Translations under genes and position numbers: made by a program
Assembly (NCBI GenBank): GCA_036336795.1
Contig: JAYZFL010000006.1
Coordinates: 1-64,000, forward strand
Origin: UBA822 sp036336795
GTDB taxonomy: Bacteria > Gemmatimonadota > Gemmatimonadetes > Longimicrobiales > Gaopeijiaceae
DNA: 64,000 bases
Direction of reading: 5' to 3'
The notes under the pieces: model-generated
What the model was told of the DNA's origin: nothing
What the model saw: only the letters and a program-made list of their open reading frames with translations
The model's database searches: none
Shown here: in pieces, positions 9,034-17,568 of the stretch
Position numbering within the stretch: the first letter of the stretch is position 1
How the letters are laid out: each line of letters starts with the position of its first letter

Positions 9034-9450
9034 TTGAGCACACCATACGAGAACGCCGATCTATTGATGCGTCTTTACGATTTTCGTCGGGAGGCTGAGC
9101 TACGTGACGCACGAAACTGGGTAATCCGCTCCTTTAACCCCAATTCTCCTGAAGATTATACCGCGGCCCTTGCCTCAGAGAACAGCGCCAAGCTCCGCAT
9201 GGTTATGAGTTACTGGGACATGGCTGCCGCCTTCGTTGTACATGGGGCGATTGCAGCGCCCATGTTCCACGCTACGTCCGGCGAAATGCTTGCAACTTTC
9301 TGCAAGATTGAGCATATGTTGGAGGAAGTCCGTGAGCATACAGGACAAGGCAATCTCCTCTCACATGTGGAGGAGGTTGCCGCCGAATGGCCCGGAGCGA
9401 CGGAACGTATGGCTGGACTAAGGGAATATTTGGCAACACTCTCAGAGTGA
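9034..9450 (+). CDS. Unknown 138-residue soluble protein
   Basis: A soluble, mostly helical protein that I cannot assign to a family with confidence. It starts at a TTG (9034) preceded by GGGAGG (9024-9029), a strong ribosome site that decides the start. The sequence lacks membrane segments and obvious catalytic motifs. It contains a predicted helical core, KLRMVMSYWDMAAAFVVHGA, which resembles the pattern of short DUF4760-like proteins, but I would not insist on that. It is divergent from acnA (233-bp shared upstream region) and upstream of tRNA-Leu and gltA, separated by a 247-bp gap. Codon use looks like that of its neighbours, so I consider it a real gene. Confidence 0.72.
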   Translation: MSTPYENADLLMRLYDFRREAELRDARNWVIRSFNPNSPEDYTAALASENSAKLRMVMSYWDMAAAFVVHGAIAAPMFHATSGEMLATFCKIEHMLEEVREHTGQGNLLSHVEEVAAEWPGATERMAGLREYLATLSE

Positions 9451-9552
9451 CTGTGACACGCACCCGTTCCAAGCCAGAGGTTTAGCTGTGAGGGGGTACC
9501 GGCGTACAGATTTAGATATTTTTTCGGTGTTTCCATCAAACTTTGGGTGTGG

Positions 9553-9665
9553 CGGTCCGATCGTGAAACCATTGAGAGGCTATGTCTAAACTGTGGTGGT
9601 GGTTATCCCGGTTGTCCTTCACTTAGGTGCACTAGTGCTTTTCGGTCCGATCTGAAAACGTTAGG
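9553..9665 (+). repeat. Imperfect direct repeat upstream of tRNA-Leu
   Basis: CGGTCCGATCGTGAAACCATT begins at 9553 and the similar CGGTCCGATCTGAAAACGTT at 9643, a spacing of 90 bp. A shorter related CCGATCTGAACTGAA lies at 9822 just after the tRNA. The shared core is CGGTCCGATC followed by TGAAA. The copies flank the tRNA-Leu gene and precede gltA, so they could be protein-binding sites or decayed repeat units; neither is proven. Confidence 0.4.
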
Positions 9666-9697
9666 TTTTATCCCGATAAACGCGCTATTCTGGGTTG

Positions 9698-9781
9698 GCC
9701 GGGATGGTGGAATTGGTAGACGCACCGGACTCAAAATCCGGCGGGCTTCGGCCCTTGGGGGTTCGAGTCCCCCTCCCGGCA
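9698..9781 (+). tRNA. tRNA-Leu (anticodon CAA)
   Basis: A class II tRNA read directly from sequence. The acceptor stem GCCGGGA pairs with TCCCGGC. The anticodon stem CCGGA/TCCGG closes the loop CTCAAAA, giving anticodon CAA for UUG codons. A long variable arm (GGGCTTCGGCCC) and a T-arm GGGGGTTCGAGTCCCCC complete the cloverleaf. The CCA tail is not encoded (ACT follows the stem), so it must be added by the CCA-adding enzyme. Confidence 0.97.
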
Positions 9782-9907
9782 CTGAGACGGACGGCGGCCG
9801 ATTTTCAATTAAATGCTGTGCCCGATCTGAACTGAATTCTTTGAAATTCCCTAGGAATAGGATATGAATATCTGTGAAGCGGATCCAGGACCGGCACCGG
9901 AGAAGAG

Positions 9908-11212
9908 ATGACCGATAAGCGGGATGGAAAGAACAGTTTGACAATCCGGGACAACCGAACTGGTCGTGATTATGAGGTCGGTATCCTCGAAGGTGATGTG
10001 ATCAGGGCGATGGATCTTCGTCAGATCAAGGTCGACGACGCTGACTTCGGCATGATGTCTTACGATCCGGCCTTTTTGAATACTGCCTCGACCCGGAGTG
10101 CGATCACATATATCGACGGTGGGAAGGGTATCCTAGAGTACCGCGGATACCCGATTGAACAACTTGCGGAGCACAGTTCGTTTCTCGAGGTGGCGTATCT
10201 TCTTCTTAAGGGGAATCTCCCCACTCAGCCAGAACTGGACGAGTTTGTTAAGAGCGTAATGAGTCACACATACGTTCATGAGAACATCCGGACAGTGATG
10301 GACGGGTTCCGGCACGATGCGCACTCGATGAGCATGTTGATTAGTGGCGTGGCAGCACTGGGAACCTTCTATCCTGACGCGAGAAGTGTGCGCGATCGTG
10401 GAAATCAGTGGCTACAGATTCATCGGATCGTGGGTAAAATGCCGACTTTGGCAGCGTTCGCTTACCGCCAGCAGAGAGGCCTTCCTTCTTCCTACCCGGC
10501 GAAGGAGCTTTCCTATACGGCGAACTTTTTCGACATGCTGTTCCGCATTGAGGGTGGTGATTATGAACCGAATACGGTTCTCGAGCGAGCGCTAGATGTG
10601 TTGTTCATCCTCCATGCGGACCACGAACAGAATTGTTCCACTACTGCGATGCGGGTCATCGGAAGCAGTGAGGCTGATCCCTATTCGGCTTTGGCAGGAG
10701 CAATGGGGGCTCTCTTCGGGCCACTTCATGGTGGGGCGAACGAGGCCGTTCTTCGAATGCTCCAGAAGATTGGCACGATGGACAAGATCCCTGCGTTCAT
10801 TGAGGGTGTGAAACGCAAAGAAGAGCGCCTCATGGGGTTCGGGCATCGAGTGTACAAGGCATATGATCCCCGTGCTAGCATCATCAAGCGGACGGCTGAT
10901 GAGGTGTTTGAGGTGACGGGTCGAAGCCCCCTCCTCGACGTGGCTCTTGAGTTGGAACGTATTGCACTTGAAGATGACTTTTTCATCTCTAGGAATCTGT
11001 ACCCTAATGTTGATTTTTATTCAGGCCTGATTTACCAATCGTTAGGATTTCCCGTGGAGATGTTCCCGGTGCTCTTTGCGATCCCTCGATCGGTGGGGTG
11101 GCTGGCGCAGTGGCAAGAGATGCTTGATGATACGGAGCAGCGCATCGCTCGTCCGCGTCAGGTCTTTGATGGCGATGCGTTCCGCGACTTCGTCCCAATA
11201 GAAGAGCGCTGA
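9908..11212 (+). CDS. gltA: Citrate synthase (type II)
   Basis: Condenses acetyl-CoA and oxaloacetate to citrate, the entry step of the TCA cycle. 434 residues, close to the hexameric type II enzymes. Active-site residues are visible: the first histidine in HADHEQNCST (E. coli His264 equivalent), the second in GFGHRVYKAYDPR (His305) and the aspartate in NVDFYSGLIY (Asp362). The N-terminal extension of about 45 residues is typical of the Gram-negative hexameric class. The ATG follows GGAGAAGAG. It lies 126 bp downstream of tRNA-Leu and about 40 bp before a metallo-beta-lactamase-fold gene on the same strand. Confidence 0.97.
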   Translation: MTDKRDGKNSLTIRDNRTGRDYEVGILEGDVIRAMDLRQIKVDDADFGMMSYDPAFLNTASTRSAITYIDGGKGILEYRGYPIEQLAEHSSFLEVAYLLLKGNLPTQPELDEFVKSVMSHTYVHENIRTVMDGFRHDAHSMSMLISGVAALGTFYPDARSVRDRGNQWLQIHRIVGKMPTLAAFAYRQQRGLPSSYPAKELSYTANFFDMLFRIEGGDYEPNTVLERALDVLFILHADHEQNCSTTAMRVIGSSEADPYSALAGAMGALFGPLHGGANEAVLRMLQKIGTMDKIPAFIEGVKRKEERLMGFGHRVYKAYDPRASIIKRTADEVFEVTGRSPLLDVALELERIALEDDFFISRNLYPNVDFYSGLIYQSLGFPVEMFPVLFAIPRSVGWLAQWQEMLDDTEQRIARPRQVFDGDAFRDFVPIEER

Positions 11213-11252
11213 GTCCGTCGGTCAGAGCCCATCTCTACTGCGGAAGGATCGA

Positions 11253-12134
11253 GTGACCGTAGTTCCCATAGACCTCGTACACCTCGGCCTATCGGGCTCG
11301 ATCTCATCGTATTGGGTTGACGGTGTGGAACCAATGATCGTGGACCCTGGCCCCTCAACTTCGCTGAACGGACTTGAGCGAGGTTTGTCGGAATTGGGTG
11401 TTCAGTTCTCGGATATTAGGCACCTGCTTCTGACGCATGTACACCTCGATCATGCGGGAGGAACAGGGCATCTCGTGTCACGCTTTCCTGATCTCCAAGT
11501 TCACGTGCACATTGACGCAGCGCCGCACATAGTTGATCCGGAGAAGTTGGTGGCTAGCACACGGAGAACCTTTGGAGAGGCTCATGAGCGGTTGTGGGGA
11601 GATGTACTCCCTGTGCCCAAGGACCGTATTTGCGCTTGGAACCCTGAGACACGTGAGCCCGTGCCGGGCCTGAGTGCCCTCTCTACTCCGGGGCACATTG
11701 CCCATCACGTATCCTATCTGGATGAGTATGATGGGATCCTAATCGCGGGAGATGCGTTGGGCGTGATCCTCGCTCCGGGAGCTCCCACCCATCCTCCCAC
11801 ACCGCCGCCCGGAGTAAATGTAACGGCCTGGCTCGAAACTTTGGACAATGTACAGACGATCGGGCCCAGCGCCTTCGGTGTCTCTCATTTCGGCCTACAC
11901 GATGGATTCGAGAATCGGATAAGTGAAATGCGTATGCGCCTCCTCGCGTGCCGAGATCGAGTGGCATCAGCTTTGTCTGCTGGTGACGAGCAAGATCGAG
12001 AAATCTACGAGACAGAGGTCAGGGAAGTGATCTCGGATTTTCGCCCAAGGGACGAAGTGGAAGCTTATTTCGATATCTTTTCTCCAGCCTTGGATTGGGA
12101 CGGAATGCGCTTCCATTTGGAGCGAACGAATTGA
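11253..12134 (+). CDS. Metallo-beta-lactamase-fold hydrolase
   Basis: 293 residues of the MBL superfamily. The zinc signature THVHLDHAGG (around residue 60) gives HxHxDH. Further ligands are likely the histidine in STPGHIAHHVS, the aspartate in IAGDALG and a late histidine in SHFGLHDG. The absence of beta-CASP and rubredoxin-like domains argues for a small-molecule hydrolase such as a glyoxalase II-like or thioesterase enzyme; the substrate is unknown. The start is GTG at 11253 behind GGAAGGA. It is followed 17 bp later by a formyl-THF hydrolase-like gene, almost certainly in one operon, so a one-carbon or aldehyde-detoxification substrate is possible but unproven. Confidence 0.87.
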   Translation: MTVVPIDLVHLGLSGSISSYWVDGVEPMIVDPGPSTSLNGLERGLSELGVQFSDIRHLLLTHVHLDHAGGTGHLVSRFPDLQVHVHIDAAPHIVDPEKLVASTRRTFGEAHERLWGDVLPVPKDRICAWNPETREPVPGLSALSTPGHIAHHVSYLDEYDGILIAGDALGVILAPGAPTHPPTPPPGVNVTAWLETLDNVQTIGPSAFGVSHFGLHDGFENRISEMRMRLLACRDRVASALSAGDEQDREIYETEVREVISDFRPRDEVEAYFDIFSPALDWDGMRFHLERTN

Positions 12135-12151
12135 CGGGAGTGAATGATCAG

Positions 12152-13075
12152 ATGAAAATCGTAATAATCGGCCAATCAGCGTTCGGCAGGTCCGTGATGG
12201 AAGCGGTAGCAGATACGGGAAAAGACGAGATCGTCGGGGTGTTTCCGCCGCCTGATCGAGAGGGCCGCCCGGTTGATCCGCTCAAAGAGGGTGCCTTAGA
12301 CAGATCTATCCCCGTGCATCAACATGGTAGGTATCGTTCCCAAGAGGCGATCGGCGCTTTCAAGGCACTGGACGCAGATTTGTGCGTGATGGCATTCGTC
12401 ACAGATATAGTTCCTGACGAACTGATTGAGGCACCGAAGCTTGGGACGATTCAGTACCATCCGTCACTGTTGCCAAAGCACCGTGGACCTAGTTCGATCA
12501 ACTGGCCGATTATTCAAGGAGAGGCCATAACCGGCCTTACTATCTTCTGGCCCGATCGAGGGCTCGACACAGGTCCTGTTCTCCTTCAGAAGGAAACTGA
12601 GATCGACCCTGACGATACACTGGGATCTCTTTACTTCGACCGGCTTTACCCGATGGGTGTGGAGGCAATGGTTGAAGCGATCGACATGGTTCGTGATGGC
12701 ACGGCGCCAGAAATCGTGCAGGACGAGTCACAGGCAACTTATGAAAGCTGGGTTAGATCGGAGGATGGAGTTGTCGACTGGTCTCGATCGGTGGCCACTG
12801 TTTACAACCTGATTCGAGGTTGCAATCCGCAGCCGGGCGCCAGCACAACTCGTGATAGTGAGCCTTTGGGGCTATTCGACTCTGAGCGTAGAGACGGTGA
12901 TGTTGACACCGCACCCGGCACAGTAACGGGAATCAGTGATATCGGTTTTACTGTCGCTGCGGCGGGTGGCCAGATTCTCGTGAAGCGAGTTCGGCCTCAG
13001 AATTCCCGCAAGATTTCCGCTGCTGGCTGGGCCTATGAAGCCGGACTTCAGATTGACGAAGTGCTGGGTGACTAA
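12152..13075 (+). CDS. Free-standing 10-formyltetrahydrofolate hydrolase-like formyltransferase
   Basis: 307 residues from ATG 12152; an upstream GTG at 12140 is possible. The sequence follows the N-terminal hydrolase domain of 10-formyl-THF dehydrogenase (ALDH1L1) more closely than methionyl-tRNA formyltransferase. It shows MKIVIIGQSAFG, then QYHPSLLPKHRGPSSINW, and DRGLDTGPVLLQKE. His103 and Asp139 match the catalytic His106 and Asp142 of the mammalian domain. The ALDH domain is absent, as is the ACT domain of PurU. The C-terminal part (VYNLIRGCNPQPGA onward) is the formyltransferase C-domain. Expected activity is release of formate from 10-formyl-THF or transfer of the formyl group to an unknown acceptor. 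It probably shares a transcript with the upstream MBL-fold gene. Confidence 0.82.
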   Translation: MKIVIIGQSAFGRSVMEAVADTGKDEIVGVFPPPDREGRPVDPLKEGALDRSIPVHQHGRYRSQEAIGAFKALDADLCVMAFVTDIVPDELIEAPKLGTIQYHPSLLPKHRGPSSINWPIIQGEAITGLTIFWPDRGLDTGPVLLQKETEIDPDDTLGSLYFDRLYPMGVEAMVEAIDMVRDGTAPEIVQDESQATYESWVRSEDGVVDWSRSVATVYNLIRGCNPQPGASTTRDSEPLGLFDSERRDGDVDTAPGTVTGISDIGFTVAAAGGQILVKRVRPQNSRKISAAGWAYEAGLQIDEVLGD

Positions 13076-13094
13076 AGGTAGGGGAGGAGTCAGG

Positions 13095-16000
13095 TTACCC
13101 AAAGCCCTTGATCCCCGGTGGGGATTGTCTGAGGGCCGTAAGGTAACGGAAAGGAGTACGAGTGCCCCGCTCCTCCGGCTCGGACCACCACTCCAGGGTC
13201 TCCGGCAGGTCAGAGTGGGGAGCCTCCGGCCGTGCTGCTTTCTGGACCCGAATTGCCCTTACCTCGTGGGCGATCACGTTCATAGTCCGTCCGTCTTTCT
13301 GTAGACGTCCACGGACGATTAGGAATGGCTCCATCCGTATGGACATCCGGAATTTTTCATAGATGTTTGGTTTCACAATCACGTTTATAGGACCGGACTC
13401 ATCTTCCATCAATATAAAGACATAGCCGTTTGCCGTAGAGGGTCGTTGACGAGCTACAACGATCCCGGCCACTGTCACTGTGGAGTGGTTGGGTAGGTCT
13501 ATAAAGTGGTTGCCGGTCATAGTTTCATCCGGAAGCTCGCCCCGGAGTAACGCAAGGGGATGGAGGCCCGTGGAGAAACGGAGCATGCGGTATTCTGCTA
13601 CTATCCGCTCCGAGTCGTTAAAGTCGGGAAAGGTGATCTGCGTGTAGGGGTCCTCCAGTCTCAGTTCTGTCTGGGAGTGGTTGTCCCGGCCACCGCTCCG
13701 CTCTGAGTCATTCTTGGGCCCTAGCCAGAGGCCAGCTTGCCATAGGAGCTCTCTCCGTGTCAGGCCGAAGCTCTCGAGTCCACCCACACAGATCAGGTTC
13801 TCGATGGCAGGTCTTTTCAGAGACGTGGGCGTTCTCCGGAGAAAGTCGGAGAGAGAAATAAAGAGCCCACCGAGATCGCGCGCTTCCACCACTTGCTCGG
13901 CTATGTCAGATCCCCAGCCTCGGACGAAGCCCAAGCCGATCCGGAGGTCGGACTCCTCGGGCGTGCATTTTACCCGACTCCGATTGACGTCTGGAAGGAG
14001 AGTCCTGATACCGTGACGGCGGGCGTCCCGACCCAGCGCGTCTAGGGAATAGAAGCCCATGGGTTGGTTGTTGAAGAGACCCACGTAGAACTCGGTGCTG
14101 TAGTAATAGCGGAGCCATGCCGATTGGTAGGCCAGGAGGCCAAACGCTGCCGCATGAGACTTGGGGAAGCCGAACTCACTGAATGCTGTCACCTGCTGGA
14201 AGACTTTTTGAGCTGTGACCTCATCGATTCCCCGTGCGCGTGTGCCGTTACGGAAGGCCTCCCAGTGGGCGTTCATAGCTTCCTTGGAACGTTTTCGGCT
14301 CATAGAGCGCCGGAGGCTCTCCGCCTGCCCGTCCGAAAATCCTGCGAGAGCTTGGCATACCTGGAGAACCTGATCTTGGAAGATGATGACACCCAGAGTC
14401 TCTCTTAGGGCCTCCTCTAGGAAAGGGTGGTCGTACGGTATGCGGAAGCTCGGATCTTCCCGTAGAAGCTCGCGCCTGCGCACGTATGGGTTAACTGCAC
14501 CCCCCACGATTGGACCGGGCCGGACGATGGCTACTTGGACCACAAGATCTTCCAGATTCCTGGGCTGGACGCGCCGAAGCATCTGGATCTGGGCGCGGCT
14601 CTCTACTTGAAATATACCGATGGTGTCACCCTTGCAGATACGCTCGTACACGGCCTGATCGTCAAAATTGATGCGAGAGAGGTCAGGAGCCTGGCCGTCG
14701 CGCTCCGAGATGAGATCCACGGCTTCTTCAACCAAAGAAAGCATGCCTAGCGCGAGAAAATCGATCTTGATGAATCCCGCGTCGTTGCAGGAGTCCTTGT
14801 CCCATTGGCAGAGAACCCGGCCTTCTCGAGCTGCGGGTTCTAGGGGTACGATCTCCACCAGGGGACGGCTCGAGATAATCATTCCACCCACGTGCTGAGA
14901 GATGTGACGGGGAAGGCCTTTGATATCGTCAGTCAACTCGCAGAGCGCCTTCCATAAAGGTGACTTAGCCTTTTCCTGGAATTCTGGTAGGCGCTGGAAT
15001 TCTTCCAGTAGGCCTCCCCCCGAGCGATGCTCTGCCAGTTTTGAAAGCTTTTCCAAATCTCCCATAGGGAGATCCAGGGTCTTACCGATCTCACGGAGCG
15101 TAGATTTCAGACGATACGTGGGAAAGGTGCACACGAGCCCCGCGTGCTCATTTCCGTAGCGCTGGAAGACTCTCAGGATCAACTCTTCACGGATTTCCCG
15201 TGGGAAATCGAGGTCGATGTCTGGGACGCTTTGCATAGCTTCATTCAGGAAACGCCCCGGAAAAAGATTCCTTTTCACTGGGTCCACGTGGGATAGGCCG
15301 ATGAGGTAGCAGATGATGGAGGAAACCGAGGAACCTCGACCTCGTCCCGGCGGAAGTCCTGCGTGAGCACGTGGTGCGGTTCCCCGGATCTTGATAGCCA
15401 CCTCACGAGCTAACTCCATGATGTCACGGTAGACGAGAAAAAAGCCTGCCAGGCTGTGCAGATCCACAAGTGCAAGTTCCTGATGAAGACGTTCCCGTGC
15501 TTTTTCTTCCAGCTTCAAGCCACTGTAGCGCTTATCCAGATTTGCTAGACAGATAGCGGTTAGGGTTTCCATGGCCCTTCCTCGGTCGCTTCCTTCGAAG
15601 TCGGGAAACTCATATCCCAGATCTCGAGTGAGATCGAAGGCGGCGCACCGCTCGGCGATCTCCAAGGTGTGGAAAAGGGCGTCGGGACGGCCTCGGAAGC
15701 GGTTCGCCATCTCTTCCGGAGGGGCGAGGTAGAAGTGCGCATTGGAACGCCGGTGCACGTGAGAACCGTTCAGCGTCGTCTGGTTCCGGATGGACACTAG
15801 GATGTCTTGGAGCCGATGCCGCTCGGAGCGGTGGTAGTGGACATTTCCTGTGGCCACCACAGGGATTCCGAACCGATCGGCTAGGCGTCCAAGGCTCCGA
15901 TTCCGGTAGCCGTCTCCCTTTTCCTGGTTGTCCTGAAGCTCGATGAAGAGCTGCCTAAATCCGAAAGCGCTCCGAAGTCGTTGAGCTAGAAGCTCGGCGG

Positions 16001-16508
16001 TGGCCACACTGTCTTCTAGAGCGACTAGGAGTGGGCCTCTCCGGCATCCGGTCAGGGCGATAAGGCCCTCTGTGTGTGCGAGGAGGGAAGAGAGGGGAAG
16101 AGTGGGCCGTCCGCGTTCACTCTGTAGATGTGCATCACTCAGAAGCCGGCAGAGATTGGCGTAACCGTTTGGGGTTTCGGTCAGGAGTGTCATATGGCAG
16201 CCACGTGCCAACGGGTCACTCTTGGGATTGCTGTGCAAGTCGCCCGAGCCTAGTCCGTCCAAGCCCTTGGGGATTCCCGGAATGTCGAGAGCGACGGTGA
16301 CTTCGGCGCCGGTTATGGGTTGGAGCCCTTCCGCGCGAGCTGCCTGGGCGAATTCCATGGAACCGTACAAGCCGTTGTGATCCGTGAGCGCCATGGCCGG
16401 GTAGCCCAATTCGAGAGCCCGAAAAACCAGTTCCTCCGGATGGGAGGCTCCATCCAGAAAGGAGAAACCGGAGTGACAATGAAGCTCAATGTAGGGAGGT
16501 GTGGACAC
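13095..16508 (-). CDS. dnaE2: Error-prone DNA polymerase DnaE2 (ImuC)
   Basis: C-family polymerase alpha subunit of the error-prone class, the catalytic part of the inducible mutasome that copies damaged DNA. 1137 residues from GTG 16508, chosen because the PHP domain begins here (YIELHCHSGFSFLDGASHPEEL). The palm aspartates lie in PDIDLDFPREIREE near residue 427, and the GRGRGSS block near residue 390. An OB domain with TVTVAGIVVARQRP and a C-terminal segment close the protein. Length and the shortened C-terminus fit DnaE2 rather than the ~1160-1190-residue replicative DnaE1. No Shine-Dalgarno sequence is seen before GTG. The upstream region contains two copies of the tandem ACCGAA operator. 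The nearest partner, imuB, is about 13 kb away. Confidence 0.94.
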   Translation of the reverse strand: MSTPPYIELHCHSGFSFLDGASHPEELVFRALELGYPAMALTDHNGLYGSMEFAQAARAEGLQPITGAEVTVALDIPGIPKGLDGLGSGDLHSNPKSDPLARGCHMTLLTETPNGYANLCRLLSDAHLQSERGRPTLPLSSLLAHTEGLIALTGCRRGPLLVALEDSVATAELLAQRLRSAFGFRQLFIELQDNQEKGDGYRNRSLGRLADRFGIPVVATGNVHYHRSERHRLQDILVSIRNQTTLNGSHVHRRSNAHFYLAPPEEMANRFRGRPDALFHTLEIAERCAAFDLTRDLGYEFPDFEGSDRGRAMETLTAICLANLDKRYSGLKLEEKARERLHQELALVDLHSLAGFFLVYRDIMELAREVAIKIRGTAPRAHAGLPPGRGRGSSVSSIICYLIGLSHVDPVKRNLFPGRFLNEAMQSVPDIDLDFPREIREELILRVFQRYGNEHAGLVCTFPTYRLKSTLREIGKTLDLPMGDLEKLSKLAEHRSGGGLLEEFQRLPEFQEKAKSPLWKALCELTDDIKGLPRHISQHVGGMIISSRPLVEIVPLEPAAREGRVLCQWDKDSCNDAGFIKIDFLALGMLSLVEEAVDLISERDGQAPDLSRINFDDQAVYERICKGDTIGIFQVESRAQIQMLRRVQPRNLEDLVVQVAIVRPGPIVGGAVNPYVRRRELLREDPSFRIPYDHPFLEEALRETLGVIIFQDQVLQVCQALAGFSDGQAESLRRSMSRKRSKEAMNAHWEAFRNGTRARGIDEVTAQKVFQQVTAFSEFGFPKSHAAAFGLLAYQSAWLRYYYSTEFYVGLFNNQPMGFYSLDALGRDARRHGIRTLLPDVNRSRVKCTPEESDLRIGLGFVRGWGSDIAEQVVEARDLGGLFISLSDFLRRTPTSLKRPAIENLICVGGLESFGLTRRELLWQAGLWLGPKNDSERSGGRDNHSQTELRLEDPYTQITFPDFNDSERIVAEYRMLRFSTGLHPLALLRGELPDETMTGNHFIDLPNHSTVTVAGIVVARQRPSTANGYVFILMEDESGPINVIVKPNIYEKFRMSIRMEPFLIVRGRLQKDGRTMNVIAHEVRAIRVQKAARPEAPHSDLPETLEWWSEPEERGTRTPFRYLTALRQSPPGIKGFG

Positions 16509-16510
16509 AG

Positions 16511-16555
16511 CTTTCGGTTTTTGTTTGGTAAAAGAACACGAATATAAACCGAAAG
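16511..16555 (-). promoter_or_regulatory. Double, inverted tandem ACCGAA operator of dnaE2
   Basis: On the plus strand ACGAATATAAACCGAA (16538-16553) shows two CGAA cores 11 bp apart, 29 nt upstream of the dnaE2 start codon. A second, less perfect copy lies on the opposite strand at 16513-16529 (ACCAAACAAAAACCGAA read on the minus strand), also with 11-bp period. Together they form a perfect 10-bp inverted repeat, CTTTCGGTTT (16511-16520) and AAACCGAAAG (16546-16555). A -10-like TATATT is embedded on the minus strand, so bound protein would block the promoter. The same motif precedes the DUF6504-recX and imuB units. Confidence 0.8.
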
Positions 16556-16652
16556 TAGGGGATGTGCAACAAGGCCATCTCTCCGTACTTTTTCTTCTTG
16601 GTGACCTACCACCAATGTTGTTAGCTACCGCACTTTCTGATTCGGGAGATTG

Positions 16653-17480
16653 ATGGACGAGCATTTGAGTGTGGCACTCATCACCGATGTCTTCCACGAA
16701 GATGTGGACGGATCGCGACTGGAAGCGCGACTGGCCCACGCGCGCGCTGGCGGCGCAAGCATGGCGGTTCTCCCTGAGCTTCCGCTGAATCCCTGGTCAC
16801 CGGCTACACGTGTGCCACGAGACGAAGATACCGAGCCACCTAAAGGATCCCGCCAACAGATAATGGCCGAAGCCGCGGCCAAAGTAGGTGTCGCTCTTCT
16901 TGGTGGAGTCATCGTCACGGATCCGGATACTGGTCAAAGGCATAATACGGCCATTCTGTACGACAACCGGGGGCAGGAGCTAGGTTGGTACCGAAAGGTC
17001 CATCTGCCCGAAGAAGAAGGCTATTGGGAAACGTCGCATTACGTGCCGGGCAGGGAACCACCGAAGGTGATACCTGCACCTGGGATCACCGTAGGGATCC
17101 AGATCTGCTCTGATATCAACCGCCCTCACGGGTCCCAGCTTCTCCGGAGCCAGGGGGCGGAAGTGCTCTTGGTACCCAGAGCCACGCCCAGTGAAACGTA
17201 TGAGCGTTGGCGCCTGGTGCTCCGGGCCAATGCTCTCATGGCTGATACCTACCTGCTCTCGGTGAACCGGCCTGGGCCAGAGTTCGATGTGGACATCGGT
17301 GGGCCTTCGCTGGCTGTGGCTCCCGACGGTGAGGTTCTTTACGAGGGGACAGATCCGGTGGCTATCGTAGAGCTAGAGGCGTACCGGGCCGGACAAGCGG
17401 TGGAAGAGTACCCAGGTTACCTGGCTCGGCCTGCGGGTCTCTACGCTCGTGGCTGGACGTCCCTCGATGGAGATGGGTAA
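16653..17480 (+). CDS. Carbon-nitrogen hydrolase (nitrilase superfamily amidase)
   Basis: 275 residues. The Glu-Lys-Cys triad of the superfamily is visible: glutamate in AVLPELPLNPW, lysine in WYRKVHLPEEEGYWE and cysteine in VGIQICSDINRP. Length and motifs fit single-domain omega-amidase, N-carbamoylputrescine amidase or aliphatic amidase types; the particular substrate cannot be told. GGGAG (16644-16648) supports ATG 16653 rather than the preceding TTG. It is divergent from dnaE2, and the 144-bp shared region holds the dnaE2 operator, so co-regulation by the same factor is possible. No other gene of nitrogen metabolism is adjacent. Confidence 0.9.
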   Translation: MDEHLSVALITDVFHEDVDGSRLEARLAHARAGGASMAVLPELPLNPWSPATRVPRDEDTEPPKGSRQQIMAEAAAKVGVALLGGVIVTDPDTGQRHNTAILYDNRGQELGWYRKVHLPEEEGYWETSHYVPGREPPKVIPAPGITVGIQICSDINRPHGSQLLRSQGAEVLLVPRATPSETYERWRLVLRANALMADTYLLSVNRPGPEFDVDIGGPSLAVAPDGEVLYEGTDPVAIVELEAYRAGQAVEEYPGYLARPAGLYARGWTSLDGDG

Positions 17481-17568
17481 ACGACTAGATAACGGATATT
17501 GGTTTTCGAGCCGATTTTGACGAAGAGTGGGGCCTTAGTTGCGCCTTCGAGGACGTTAGTCACCCTGT

